Source: Tsuneonella dongtanensis
GTDB taxonomy: Bacteria > Pseudomonadota > Alphaproteobacteria > Sphingomonadales > Sphingomonadaceae
Reading direction: 5' to 3'
Length of the DNA stretch: 64,000 nucleotides
Assembly (NCBI RefSeq): GCF_001698205.1
Contig: NZ_CP016591.1
Location: forward strand, 806,001 to 870,000
Under the pieces are notes generated by a model. The model was not told the DNA's origin. It worked only from the letters and a program-made list of their open reading frames with translations, and did not search any database. This document shows positions 26,161 to 35,548 of the stretch, one piece after another. The translations under genes were made by a program, and so were the position numbers. Each line of letters begins with the position of its first letter. Within the stretch, counting starts at the first letter, position 1.

Positions 26161-29109
26161 GTGATCTCGACGCACCGCGTACGCACCAGCATCATCGCCA
26201 TCGCCGCATCTTCCTTTGCAAGCCCCGCGCTCGCGCAGGACGCCACCGATCCGAACGCGGGCGAGGGCGAAATCGTCGTCAGCGGCATTCGCCAGAGCCT
26301 GGAGGATGCGCTCAACACGAAAAAGAACAACAACAAGATTTCCGACGTCATCTCAGCCGAGGACATCGGCAAGCTGCCCGACCTGAACGTTGCCGAGGCG
26401 ATGCAGCGCGTGACCGGCGTGCAGATCGGCCGCGACGAAACCGGCGCCGGGTCGAATTTCCAGATCCGCGGCCTGTCGAACAACAACGTCGAGGTGAACG
26501 GGCGCCAGATCGCCAGCAACGGTGGCGACACCCGCTCGAACAGCTTCAACACGCTGGGTTCGCAGCTGTTCAAGGAGATCGAGGTCGTCAAGTCGCAGAC
26601 CGCCGACCTGATCGAAGGTTCGATCGGCGGCACCGTCAAACTCAAGACCTATCGCCCGCTCGACTTCCGCAAATTCACGATCAGCGGCCAGGCCCAGGTC
26701 AGCGACACCGAACTCACCAAGCCCGGCTACCTCTTTTCGGGCCTGATCGCCAAGCCGTTCGATACCGGCATGGGGCGCATCGGCATCCTGCTGAACGGCG
26801 CATACGAGCGCCGCAACGTTACCGCCGAGGGCGTCGCTGTCGATTGGCGCGTGATGCAAAGCCAGCAACAGACGAAGTATCCCGGAATTTCCACGACCTA
26901 CAGCACCTTCCGCCCGGGTCAGGTTCTCGTCGAGCGGCGTCCGTTCGAATTCGACCAGATCAGCCTCGACGGCATGGTGCAGTGGGAAGCCACGCCCAAC
27001 CTCGAGTTCTTCGTGCAGGGAACCTATTCCCAGTACGATCGCGACCGGGCGCAGAATCGTTTTATCTACGTCCTTACGAGCAACAACTCGGCGGGTGTGA
27101 CGTCGCCGCAGGCGCCTGTGCTGAGTACGTATACGCGGCCCGCTTTCGGGACCGAATTTACCTGCACCAACCCGAGCCAGCCGGCGACCTGCGCCAGCGC
27201 CGGGTCGACGGTTTCGCGCGACCTGCTGCTGGCCGGCGAGCTGACCCGTACGCCCGATCGCACGGCCGCGAACTTCGAGCAGTACAAGGAAACCCAGCAG
27301 GCCTACGCCGGTGGCTTCAAATACACCGGTTCACCGATCCAGGTGGAATTCCAGTACAGCTACAGCAAGGCGCGGGTCGATCGTGACGCTTTGAACCACG
27401 CGCTCAACCTCACGACCGGCCTGGCCGGTACCCTCAGCCAGCCCGGCGCCCGGTGGGATTTCACCGACGGGGCCGACCTGCCCAGCATTTCGCTGGTCTT
27501 CCCCACCGGCGCGCGCGAGGAAGACAATCCGTCGGCTTACACCCTCAACAACTTCTCCGGCCAGTTGGGCTACAGCGTCAACACCCAGAATGCCGCCGCG
27601 CTCGACTTCGACTGGGATACGGGGGCCAACTTCGTGCGCAACATCGCCTTCGGCATGCGCTGGTCGGAAAACAATATCCGCAGGTTCCAGCAGCGGATCG
27701 GCGGAGCGGGCGGCCTGACGATAGGCGGCACGAACAATCTGGGCACGATCCAGCAGAATTCACCCGACGCCGTGGGCGACATCTACCAGTTGCTGACCCC
27801 GCCCGTTCTCGATGGGTACACCGGCGATATCGTGCGCCAGTGGATCGTGCCGGTCTTTGACCAGCGGCAGGATCTGAACGACTACGCGCGCGCGACCGCG
27901 CCCGGGCTCTACTACTTCATCGATCCGTACTACCCGTACGACATCACCGAGAACGTCTTCGCGGGCTACGTGATGGCGGATTTCGAAGGCAATCTCGGAG
28001 TGCCGTTCACCGGCAACGCCGGCGTCCGGCTGGTCGAAACTTCGGTCAAGGGATATGCATGTACCCTTCCGGTGCCGGGCGACACGATCACGGCGTTCGG
28101 CCGCGAGCTGTGCCACTTCGATTCATTGCAGCAAGGCAACCCGGGCACGCCGGGGCCGATCCCGGTCACGGACAACGTCGATTCGAACAGTTATTTCAAG
28201 ATCCTGCCCAGCGCGAACATCACGTTCTCGCTTCAGCCGGACCTGTTGCTTCGTCTCGCCGCGTCGCGGGCGATGTCGCGGCCCAACCCATCCGATCTCG
28301 CGCCGTCGCGCGATATCGCGCAGGGCGGAACGACCGGCCGCCAGGGCAATCCGCGGTTGCAGCCGTTCGAATCGGACAACTTCGACGTTTCGCTCGAATG
28401 GTACGTCAACCGCTCGACCGCGTTCACCGCGGCGGCCTTCCTCAAGAAGGTGCGCAACTTCACCGAGCTCGAGCGCTTCATCTTCAGCTTTGACGAGGAC
28501 AACAGCGGCACGATCGACGACGACGAGGATTTCAGCATCACGCGTCCGGTCAATGGCGGCTCGGGCACCATTAAGGGCTTTGAACTGAACGCGCAGGTGA
28601 CGTTCGATTTCCTGCCCGGGTTCCTCGACGGGCTCGGCTTTTCGGCCAACTACACCTACACCGACAGCTCGCAGAACAGCGGGTTCGACGAACTGACGGG
28701 CGAACAATTGCCGATCCCGGGCCTGTCGAAGCATGCGTACAACCTCGTGGCGTTCTACGAGAAGTACGGCTTGTCGCTCCGCGCCGCCTACAACTGGCGC
28801 AGCCGCAATTACGAAGGTGGCGGCCCGGGCTCGAACGATCTGCGGCTGTATTCGGTGGACCAGGACCAGCTGGCGCTCGGCCGGACGGTCTACATTCCCT
28901 ATTCCGCCGCGCTGTCGAACTTCAACGCGCCGTACGCCCAGCTCGATCTCTCGGCGAGCTATCAGATCGTCAAGGGCGTGACGGTGTTCGGCCAGTGGCA
29001 GAACGTGAACAACGAATTGAAAACCCAGTACTATTCAGTACCCGAGGCGCTGGGCAACGTGACAGACACCGGCTCGATCATGCGCGCAGGTATTCGCTTC
29101 CGGTTCTAA
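26161..29109 (+). CDS. TonB-dependent receptor (outer-membrane glycan importer)
   Basis: 982 residues from GTG 26161, with GGGAGGGGAATATC upstream. The signal peptide ends at ALAQ (residue 26), followed by a TonB-box-like GEIVVSGIRQS. The plug runs from about residue 60 to 170 (SAEDIGKLPDLNVAEAMQRVTGVQI, FQIRGLSNNNVEVNGRQ, VKSQTADLIEGSIGGTVKLKT). The beta-barrel ends with the canonical aromatic C-terminus RAGIRFRF. The length and motifs fit the Caulobacter/sphingomonad TonB-receptor group that imports oligosaccharides without a SusD lipoprotein. It probably carries the partly digested glycan into the periplasm. A strong terminator follows. Confidence 0.93.
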   Translation: MISTHRVRTSIIAIAASSFASPALAQDATDPNAGEGEIVVSGIRQSLEDALNTKKNNNKISDVISAEDIGKLPDLNVAEAMQRVTGVQIGRDETGAGSNFQIRGLSNNNVEVNGRQIASNGGDTRSNSFNTLGSQLFKEIEVVKSQTADLIEGSIGGTVKLKTYRPLDFRKFTISGQAQVSDTELTKPGYLFSGLIAKPFDTGMGRIGILLNGAYERRNVTAEGVAVDWRVMQSQQQTKYPGISTTYSTFRPGQVLVERRPFEFDQISLDGMVQWEATPNLEFFVQGTYSQYDRDRAQNRFIYVLTSNNSAGVTSPQAPVLSTYTRPAFGTEFTCTNPSQPATCASAGSTVSRDLLLAGELTRTPDRTAANFEQYKETQQAYAGGFKYTGSPIQVEFQYSYSKARVDRDALNHALNLTTGLAGTLSQPGARWDFTDGADLPSISLVFPTGAREEDNPSAYTLNNFSGQLGYSVNTQNAAALDFDWDTGANFVRNIAFGMRWSENNIRRFQQRIGGAGGLTIGGTNNLGTIQQNSPDAVGDIYQLLTPPVLDGYTGDIVRQWIVPVFDQRQDLNDYARATAPGLYYFIDPYYPYDITENVFAGYVMADFEGNLGVPFTGNAGVRLVETSVKGYACTLPVPGDTITAFGRELCHFDSLQQGNPGTPGPIPVTDNVDSNSYFKILPSANITFSLQPDLLLRLAASRAMSRPNPSDLAPSRDIAQGGTTGRQGNPRLQPFESDNFDVSLEWYVNRSTAFTAAAFLKKVRNFTELERFIFSFDEDNSGTIDDDEDFSITRPVNGGSGTIKGFELNAQVTFDFLPGFLDGLGFSANYTYTDSSQNSGFDELTGEQLPIPGLSKHAYNLVAFYEKYGLSLRAAYNWRSRNYEGGGPGSNDLRLYSVDQDQLALGRTVYIPYSAALSNFNAPYAQLDLSASYQIVKGVTVFGQWQNVNNELKTQYYSVPEALGNVTDTGSIMRAGIRFRF

Positions 29110-29138
29110 TTCTCTCCAGAGAACCGGATAGTCATCCT

Positions 29139-29166
29139 GGGGGTGCCGATCGGCACCCCCTTTTTT
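29139..29166. terminator. Rho-independent terminator, usable in both directions
   Basis: A perfect 22-base palindrome (29139-29160) begins GGGGGTGCC and is followed by six T (29161-29166). It ends the receptor transcript. The T run overlaps the stop codon of the convergent beta-helix gene, so that message may end here too. Confidence 0.85.
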
Positions 29167-30130
29167 ATCGGCAATCGGGGGTGAGGAGTTCCGCCAAGCT
29201 GTCGTTCAGGCGCGTTGTTTTCGCGTCGATCTCTGCCCGCGTCGCGAAAGGCTTCGGATTACCCGAGCAGAGCCCGGTCACGGTAACCTTCGCATCGCTT
29301 ACGCGGCCGTTGCGGCGGCCGAAGGTGAACAGCGGCGGGCGTGCCATGCCGTCCGGGACCACGAGGCGGAACCCCTCGATCGTTATGTCGGTGGCGAGGC
29401 GGCCGGTGCCCTCGCGTTGCCCCGCGCGGGCGAACACGCCCTGGTTGTAGCGGGCGGGGCTGTTGGCGATCACGGTCAGGTTGCGAATAGTCGCGTCGCC
29501 CTTTTCCGCCCCCCAGCCGAACTGGATCGGCGCCCCGTTGCGGTTGTGGACGATCGTCACGTCCTCGAATAGCATGCCGCCCGAATAGACCTTCAGCGCG
29601 TCGTCGAAACTGTCGATCAGCACGTCGCGCACGATCGTCCCGTCGCCGCCGCCGACGCCGTCGGTGGTCGCCTCGCCGCGGGTCTCGCGCATCGTCACGT
29701 GCTCGACAGTCAGCGGCCCGCGCGCGAGGATGTGGAACTTGTCGGGGTCGAGCGAGGTGAGGGTGCTGACCGTCACGCGCGCCTTGCTGAAACTCATCAC
29801 CCCGCTGCGGTCGCGCACGTTGGGGTCTGTCGCGGTGTTCCGGTCCAGATCGCCCATGCCGACGAGTCGCGACGTTTCCCGGTCGGCGCCGCGGATCAAC
29901 AGCGGCTTGGCACGTGTGTCGGGAATCAGGAAACTGCCGCGCACCGTCGCGCCCGGACCGATCACGATCTCGTCCCACGCGTCGGGTACGGCGAACTTCG
30001 ACCCGACAACGGTATCGGCATCGTATCGCTGAACGATACGATTCGGTGCGGTAGGCGTACCTGCCGGGGGCGCGGCGCCGACGCAGGCCGCGCAGGCCAG
30101 CGGAAACAGCAGGATAGTTCGCACCGGCAT
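29165..30130 (-). CDS. Secreted right-handed beta-helix protein, paralogue 1
   Basis: 321 residues from ATG 30130, with AGGAG upstream. The leader MPVRTILLFPLACAACVGA is a signal or lipoprotein peptide. Repeated short beta strands (VSTLTSLDPDKFHI, LTVEHVTMRETRG, VRDVLIDSFDDALKVYSGG, ATIRNLTVIANSPARYNQGV) indicate a parallel beta-helix. The conserved motifs TTDGVGGG, DSFDDALKVYS and HNRNGAPIQFGWG resemble active-site turns of GH28/GH49-type enzymes, so an inverting glycosidase or lyase is plausible. GLCSG and the terminal PDCR may form a disulfide. Two paralogues lie at 30135 and 43790. No family could be named. Confidence 0.65.
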   Translation of the reverse strand: MPVRTILLFPLACAACVGAAPPAGTPTAPNRIVQRYDADTVVGSKFAVPDAWDEIVIGPGATVRGSFLIPDTRAKPLLIRGADRETSRLVGMGDLDRNTATDPNVRDRSGVMSFSKARVTVSTLTSLDPDKFHILARGPLTVEHVTMRETRGEATTDGVGGGDGTIVRDVLIDSFDDALKVYSGGMLFEDVTIVHNRNGAPIQFGWGAEKGDATIRNLTVIANSPARYNQGVFARAGQREGTGRLATDITIEGFRLVVPDGMARPPLFTFGRRNGRVSDAKVTVTGLCSGNPKPFATRAEIDAKTTRLNDSLAELLTPDCR

Positions 30131-30134
30131 TCTC

Positions 30135-31097
30135 CTATCGACAATCGGGCGTGACGATCTCGACCGCACCGCCCTGCAGCACTTCGGTCTCGGCATCGAC
30201 CGCGGCGCGATTCCAATAGGCGGGCATGGCTCCCGAGCAGAGTCCGGTCACGGTCACCTTGTAATCGTCGACCTCCAACCCGCTGCGGGTGCCGAACTGG
30301 AATAGCTTAGGTCGCGCCATTCCTTCGGGCACGATCACCTTCAGGCCTTCGATGACCAACGTCGATTCGAGCGGGCCGACGCCGGCCTTCTTGTTGGCGC
30401 GAGCGATGATGCCCTGGTTGTAGAGCGTCGGGCTGTTGGCGATCACCGTGAGGTTGCGGATCGTCGCGCTGCCGCGCTCGGTCCCCCAGCCGAGCTGGAT
30501 CGGCGCGCCGTTGCGGTTCATCGTGATGGTCACGTTGTCGAACGTCATGTCGGGCGAATAGACCTTCAGCGAATCGTCGTAGGTGTCGATTCGCGCATCA
30601 TCGACGCGGGTCCCGCGTCCGCCGCCAATGCCGTCGGTCGTATAGGCCTTGCGGGTATCGACGATATCGACACGCTCGGCCAGCAGCGGACCCCGGCCGA
30701 CGAAGTTGAACTTGTCGGGATCGCGCGAGGTCAGGTCGCGGATCGTGAGCGGCGCAAGCGAAAGACTGGTGATCGCGCTGTGGCTGCGCGCGAAGGCGTT
30801 GCGCTGCTGGATGTGATCATAGGTCCCGGTGCCCTTGAGGACCGACGTTTTGCGATCCTCGCCGCGGATGATCAGCGGACGGCTGCGGGTTTCCGGGATG
30901 GCGATGCTGCCGGTGATCGTCACGTCGGCGCCGATCACGATCTCGTCCCAGTCGTCGGGCGGTTCGAACCGCGAACCGATCGTCGTATCGTGGGAAAAGC
31001 GGGCGCTCGTTCCGACCGAACCATGGGACAGGTCAGCATCGACGGCAGCGCCGGAAACGCCTTGCGCCAACAGCAGCAGCGCGCCCAAGAAAGACAT
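30135..31097 (-). CDS. Secreted right-handed beta-helix protein, paralogue 2
   Basis: 320 residues from ATG 31097 with leader SFLGALLLLAQGVSGA. It shares its whole plan with the downstream neighbour: DDWDEIVIGADVTITGSI, TTDGIGGGRGT, IDTYDDSLKVYSPD, MNRNGAPIQLGWGTERG, NLTVIANSPTLYNQG, GLCSG and a terminal TPDCR. The two genes are four bases apart and are a tandem duplication. It is transcribed away from the sulfatase at 31179 from a shared promoter region. Its function is unknown; a carbohydrate-active beta-helix enzyme is the best guess. Confidence 0.65.
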   Translation of the reverse strand: MSFLGALLLLAQGVSGAAVDADLSHGSVGTSARFSHDTTIGSRFEPPDDWDEIVIGADVTITGSIAIPETRSRPLIIRGEDRKTSVLKGTGTYDHIQQRNAFARSHSAITSLSLAPLTIRDLTSRDPDKFNFVGRGPLLAERVDIVDTRKAYTTDGIGGGRGTRVDDARIDTYDDSLKVYSPDMTFDNVTITMNRNGAPIQLGWGTERGSATIRNLTVIANSPTLYNQGIIARANKKAGVGPLESTLVIEGLKVIVPEGMARPKLFQFGTRSGLEVDDYKVTVTGLCSGAMPAYWNRAAVDAETEVLQGGAVEIVTPDCR

Positions 31098-31129
31098 CGT
31101 TCGGCTTCCCACACCCGGATTTGAATGAT

Positions 31130-31140
31130 AAGTCATATGA
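31130..31140. promoter_or_regulatory. Possible degenerate FadR-type operator
   Basis: AAGTCATATGA shares AAGTCATA with the 26048 site and keeps one half-site. It sits in the 81-base divergent gap between the beta-helix pair and the sulfatase. It would lie inside the sulfatase gene if the ATG at 31125 were the start, which argues for the TTG at 31179. Confidence 0.35.
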
Positions 31141-31178
31141 AAGAACCTGCCGTTCGAGGCAAGCATCGGGAGAGCGTT

Positions 31179-32606
31179 TTGCGTCGTTTCTGGATCGTCG
31201 TACTGGCGCTCGCGCTGTTGTCCTGCACCACAGTGCCGGCCCAGCCCGAACCGTCCCGGCTCCCCAACGTAGTCATGTTCATCGCCGACGACCTGTCGCT
31301 GCGCGATGCGGGGCCGTATGGCGCGAAAGTGGTCAAGACTCCCACTCTCGACCACATGGCGAGGGAAGGGCTGACGTTCGATCAGGCCTATGTCGCTTCG
31401 CCGGCGTGCGCTCCCAGCCGCTCGGCGCTGTTCACCGGGCTGATGCCGGAAAAGAACGGGGTGACGGCGAACCACGATTTTACGCGAAAGCCGGGCGTGA
31501 CCTCGCTGATGCACGATCTCGTGGCTAAGGGCTACGAAGTCGCCATATTCGGCAAGGTGGCCCATGGGATCACCAATCCCAACGAACACTGGGACCACGG
31601 CGTCACCTATAAGGGAAAGCCGCAGCTCGATTTCGACGAACTCCACCAGTTCCTCGACAAGCGCGATCCGAAGAAGCCGTTGTTTCTGCTCGTCGGGACG
31701 CGTCATCCGCACGTTCCGTGGATCCGCGAGGGTTACCGCCTCGATCCGAAGGACGTCGATTTGCCGAACAAGGCGGTGGATACGCCGCAGACGCGCATCA
31801 ACCGGGCCCAGTACTACGAGTCCGTCGCCCGCATGGACGAGGACCTCGACAAGACGCTCGACCTCGCGGCGACCTATCTCGAACTGCAGGATACCCTGGT
31901 GCTGTTCAGCTCCGACCACGGGGCACAATGGCCGTTCGCGAAGTGGAACCTCTACGATGAGAGTGTGCGCGTGCCGCTGCTGGCGGTCTGGCCCACCCGG
32001 ATCGCGCCCGGGACGCGCACCTCCGGCATGGTAAGTTGGATCGACATCGTGCCAACGGTGATCGACCTTGCCGGGGCAAAGATGAGCGGCGCGCGGGATG
32101 GGCGCTCGTTCGCTACGGTGCTGTTCGGCAAGGCGGACGAGCATCGCGACGTGATCCTCACGACCCATACCGGCGACGGACCGATGAACGTCTTTCCAAT
32201 GCGCTCGGCGCGGACCGACTGCTTTGTCTACGTACGCAACCTCCACCCCGAGTTCGCCTACACCACGCACATCGACAAGGCGGGCGACAAGTGGACCAAC
32301 GAATACTGGCAGACCTGGCTGGAGCGAGCGAAGACCGATCCGGCCGCGGCCGAGATCGTGCGGCTCTATCGTCGCCGTCCGGCCGAGGAGCTGTACGACC
32401 TGCAGGCCGACCCCGGCCAGCGCACGAACCTGATCGCCGATCCGCGCTTTACGAGCGAACTCGCGAGATTGCGCGCGGCGGTCGATCGATACAGCCGCGA
32501 ATCGAACGATGAAAGCGAAGTCGCCGCGAAGCCGACCATGCCGGAAGAGCTGCCCGACGTGGACCGCGCGATCGCGGGCGTCGTGGGCCAGGCGCCCTTG
32601 AAATAG
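31179..32606 (+). CDS. Cys-type S1 sulfatase, iduronate-2-sulfatase-like, lipoprotein
   Basis: 475 residues from TTG 31179. GGGAGAG (31168-31174) lies four bases upstream, and the start yields the leader RRFWIVVLALALLSC with a lipobox; ATGs at 31125 and 31137 have no such site. NVVMFIADDLSLRD and LFSSDHGAQWPFAKW form the metal site, and Cys77 in ACAPSRSALFTG is the formylglycine residue. TRHPHVPW is a further conserved active-site segment. It is followed by a GH43-like gene 23 bases on. The product would desulfate fragments at the membrane. Confidence 0.87.
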   Translation: MRRFWIVVLALALLSCTTVPAQPEPSRLPNVVMFIADDLSLRDAGPYGAKVVKTPTLDHMAREGLTFDQAYVASPACAPSRSALFTGLMPEKNGVTANHDFTRKPGVTSLMHDLVAKGYEVAIFGKVAHGITNPNEHWDHGVTYKGKPQLDFDELHQFLDKRDPKKPLFLLVGTRHPHVPWIREGYRLDPKDVDLPNKAVDTPQTRINRAQYYESVARMDEDLDKTLDLAATYLELQDTLVLFSSDHGAQWPFAKWNLYDESVRVPLLAVWPTRIAPGTRTSGMVSWIDIVPTVIDLAGAKMSGARDGRSFATVLFGKADEHRDVILTTHTGDGPMNVFPMRSARTDCFVYVRNLHPEFAYTTHIDKAGDKWTNEYWQTWLERAKTDPAAAEIVRLYRRRPAEELYDLQADPGQRTNLIADPRFTSELARLRAAVDRYSRESNDESEVAAKPTMPEELPDVDRAIAGVVGQAPLK

Positions 32607-32629
32607 ACGAATCGGACGGGAGAACAGGG

Positions 32630-33676
32630 ATGATGCAGCGTCGCGCGATGATGAAGGGGATGGGTGCAGCGGTCGCGGCGGGCGCGATGCCGGACCTCGC
32701 ATTGGCCAAGGGAAACAGCTTCACCTGGCAGAATCCCATCTTCGACGGGATCACCGGCGGCATCCGCGATGCGCAGGTCCTCCGCGATGGCGGCCGCTGG
32801 CACCTCGTCGGAACGGCGCCGGAATTCTGGACGGGCCCGAACCTCGGGGTCCGCATTTTCTCGTCCGATACCCTGACGAGCTGGGGCGAGGAGCGCCTTC
32901 TGATCGACCGAAGCAAGCTCGACCCGTCGGTCTGGTACTACGATCGGTTCTGGGCGCCCGAGATTCACAGGATCGAGGGGAAGTACTGGCTGGTCGTCAA
33001 CTGCCGCAACGAGAGCGAGGCGCACAAGCACAGCCACGGCACGCTGCTCGCGCGGGCCGATGCGCTCGATGGGCCCTACGAGATATTGACCCCCAAGCAG
33101 CCGCTCGTGACCGGCAACGACATGACGATCTTCACCGACGACGATGGTCAGACCTTCGGCTACTGGAACCAGGAGAAGGTCATCAAGGGCGGGCGCCTGT
33201 GGCTCGACGGCGGCAAGTTCCTCGGCGAGCCGTGGGACTGCTTCTACGTCGGCGGGCCGCAGGCGTGGGACAAGATCGGGATCGAGGGCCCCTATGTCAT
33301 CAAACGCGATGGCCGATACTACATGTTCTACTCGAGCTGGTCGCGCGGCTACGAAATCGGTTATGCCACCGCCGACCGGCCCGAGGGGCCGTGGACGAAG
33401 TTTTCCGGCAACCCGATATACGGTGCGCAGAACGAGCGGGAGTGCGAAAAGGCCGGTCTCGCTTGCAATGTCGACACCAGAACGCCCTATCGCGCGGTCG
33501 GTCACAACGAGGTGTTCACCGGCCCCGACGGGCGGTTGTGGATCAGTTGCCACGGCATCCTGCGCGACGGGCCTCATGCGGGAATACCCTCGCTCGTGAT
33601 CGAGCCGATCGATTTCGTGAATGGCGAAATCCGTATCAAGGGCCCGACCTCGACCCCGCAGACGGTGACCTGGTAG
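32630..33676 (+). CDS. GH43/GH117-like propeller glycosidase, secreted
   Basis: 348 residues from ATG 32630, with GGGAGAACAGGG upstream. The leader MMQRRAMMKGMGAAVAAGAMPDLALA resembles a Tat signal. Propeller repeats and probable catalytic positions are GGIRDAQVLRDGGRWHLVG, RFWAPEIHRIEGKYWLVVN, GNDMTIFTDDDGQTFGYWN, IEGPYVIKRDGRYYMFYSS (likely acid Glu) and VGHNEVFTGPDGRLWIS. The last pattern also occurs in GH117-type enzymes, so the exact family is open. It forms a two-gene unit with the sulfatase upstream and ends three bases from the convergent GH43 gene. Confidence 0.75.
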   Translation: MMQRRAMMKGMGAAVAAGAMPDLALAKGNSFTWQNPIFDGITGGIRDAQVLRDGGRWHLVGTAPEFWTGPNLGVRIFSSDTLTSWGEERLLIDRSKLDPSVWYYDRFWAPEIHRIEGKYWLVVNCRNESEAHKHSHGTLLARADALDGPYEILTPKQPLVTGNDMTIFTDDDGQTFGYWNQEKVIKGGRLWLDGGKFLGEPWDCFYVGGPQAWDKIGIEGPYVIKRDGRYYMFYSSWSRGYEIGYATADRPEGPWTKFSGNPIYGAQNERECEKAGLACNVDTRTPYRAVGHNEVFTGPDGRLWISCHGILRDGPHAGIPSLVIEPIDFVNGEIRIKGPTSTPQTVTW

Positions 33677-33679
33677 CGG

Positions 33680-35548
33680 CTACCTCGCGGGTCCGACGGG
33701 GCGCGGAACGGGCTTTCCATCGGCGTCGAATTCCAGCGCGAGTACGCCCAGGCGCATGTGATAGGGCGCGGTCGTGTCGGACCCGAACATGGTGGTGTAG
33801 ACCTGCCCGCCCTTGCCTTGGAAGACCGTGGCATGCCCCGCGTGCGGGACCGCGAAGCGCCGTTCGCTCCACGGACCGGTCGGGCTGTCGGATGTCGCGT
33901 AATAGAGGTCGTAGGTACCCTCGTGGCTGCCGCTCCAGTCGGTGCCGAACAGGTAGAACCTGTCGCCGATCTTGAGCGCCGAGCAACCCTCGTAACCCAT
34001 CGCCACCCCGCCCGCCGCGCGTTGCTGGCCGTACTTATCGGCAAACCCGTTGCGCCGTGCGTTGAGCTTCTGGAGCTGGCACCCGCCGTAGAAATAATAG
34101 AGATCGGCCCCGTTCTCGAACAGGAATCCGTCGATGCCTTTTTCGACGAGAGGGCCGTCGGTGACGCTTTCGTACGGACCCTCGGCCCTGTCGGTTTTCG
34201 ACTTGAACAGCCAGGTCTGGCCCGATCCGGTCCAGATCGAGAAGGTCAGGTACCAGGCCTTGTCGTGTGCCGACCAGAAGATCTCCGGCGCCCACAGCTT
34301 GGGGTTCGCTTCGGCCGGCAGGGTGACGCCAAGATCCTTCTCCGAGAACTTCCAGGCGAAACCCCGGTATTGCCAGTCCTTCAGGTCGCGGCTGCGCCAG
34401 AGTTCAATGCCGCCTTTTGGCAGTTCCCAGCCCCATTTCTTGGTCCCGACGAGGTAGTACCAGCCGTCCGCTCCCAGCGCGATCGAAGGATCGCGGATCG
34501 CCTCGCCCGCCAGCGACGGCACGGGCAGCAACGAACCGGCGGGTCCGGCTTCCAGCACGCGGGACCCGTCGGGGCGCAAGCGCCCGGCGGCGTTCGTTTC
34601 CAACGGCACGAGGGCGGTCTTGCCGGGCAGCAAGGCGTTCTCGTCCCCAGGCGTCGCCGCGACGAGCGCGGCCAGCTTGCCGCCGGGCATCGTCACGAGT
34701 TGGCCAGCACCCCCGTGCGTCACCGCGAGATAGCGGCGCGTGTAGGGGCCGGCCGGTCCACCCTCGCTTTCCGCGACGAACATGTCGGTCGGCGTCGCGC
34801 CCAGGCGTTCGTCGGGAGCTGCGGCGACGAACAGGTACTTGCCGTCGCGCTTGAGGATTTGCCCGCCGCTCGTCCCGATGCGGTCTAGCACTGGCGGCAG
34901 GCCCCATTTCTTGGGCGGCGCATCGTGGGCGGGGACGAGGCGCTCGATCTTGCCTTCGATCTTCGTGAGGTCGGGAGAGAGCCGGGCGACCGTGCCGCCG
35001 TCGAAGGCAAGCCAGACACTCCCGTCGTCGTCCTGGAACAGCGTCGGATGCCGTCCGAACTCGGTCAGACGCGCGTGATGATGCCACGGCCCTTCGGGTT
35101 GGCCGCTGTCGCTTCTCAGCACGTGAATACCGCCGAAATCGTACGAGAAGGCGAGGTAAAGCGCCCCGCCGATCGCGTGCAGTTCGGGGGCGACGATCGT
35201 GCGCGTCTTGTCCGACAGCGTGTGCCCGGGAAGCGGCCAGGGGGCATCCGACCAGTGACCGGTCTTCTCGGTCCCGTCCCACAGATCGGGCAGCCGCCGC
35301 CACGTCTGGAGGTCGGTCGAGCGCCAGAGCGGAATCGTCACTCCCGTAGCCCCCGGGATCGTCCCGGTCAGGTACCAGAAATCCCCGATCCGGCTCATCT
35401 GCGGATCGACCAGCGGCTCCTCGACCAACGGCGTCACGGGTCGCGCATCGAACTGGAGATTGATCGCCGCCTGGTCTTGCTCGGCCGGGTCGGCGGACGG
35501 GGCCGCTGCTGCCGCCGCCAGCATCGCAAAGGCCGCGGACATACTCAT
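33680..35548 (-). CDS. Secreted protein with two consecutive GH43-like propellers
   Basis: 622 residues from ATG 35548, overlapping the lactonase stop (ATGA); the ATG at 35542 is an alternative. A short Ala-rich leader (SMSAAFAMLAAAAAA) is present. Residues 40-330 form one propeller (PLVDPQMSRIGDFWYLTGT, IVAPELHAIGGALYLAFS, GRHPTLFQDDDGSVWLAF, TSGGQILKRDGKYLFVAA). Residues 345-620 form a second (AIRDPSIALGADGWYYLVG, LWAPEIFWSAHDKAWYLTF, GIDGFLFENGADLYYFY, VAMGYEGCSALKIGDRFYLF). Both keep the Asp/Glu positions expected of GH43, so it may be a bifunctional debranching enzyme. It shares a transcript with the lactonase. Confidence 0.78.
   Translation of the reverse strand: MSMSAAFAMLAAAAAAPSADPAEQDQAAINLQFDARPVTPLVEEPLVDPQMSRIGDFWYLTGTIPGATGVTIPLWRSTDLQTWRRLPDLWDGTEKTGHWSDAPWPLPGHTLSDKTRTIVAPELHAIGGALYLAFSYDFGGIHVLRSDSGQPEGPWHHHARLTEFGRHPTLFQDDDGSVWLAFDGGTVARLSPDLTKIEGKIERLVPAHDAPPKKWGLPPVLDRIGTSGGQILKRDGKYLFVAAAPDERLGATPTDMFVAESEGGPAGPYTRRYLAVTHGGAGQLVTMPGGKLAALVAATPGDENALLPGKTALVPLETNAAGRLRPDGSRVLEAGPAGSLLPVPSLAGEAIRDPSIALGADGWYYLVGTKKWGWELPKGGIELWRSRDLKDWQYRGFAWKFSEKDLGVTLPAEANPKLWAPEIFWSAHDKAWYLTFSIWTGSGQTWLFKSKTDRAEGPYESVTDGPLVEKGIDGFLFENGADLYYFYGGCQLQKLNARRNGFADKYGQQRAAGGVAMGYEGCSALKIGDRFYLFGTDWSGSHEGTYDLYYATSDSPTGPWSERRFAVPHAGHATVFQGKGGQVYTTMFGSDTTAPYHMRLGVLALEFDADGKPVPRPVGPAR

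Noticed and set aside
31125-31178. Longer sulfatase start at the ATG at 31125 or 31137
   Set aside because: It would bury the lipoprotein leader 18 residues inside, has no ribosome binding site and would place an operator-like sequence within the gene.
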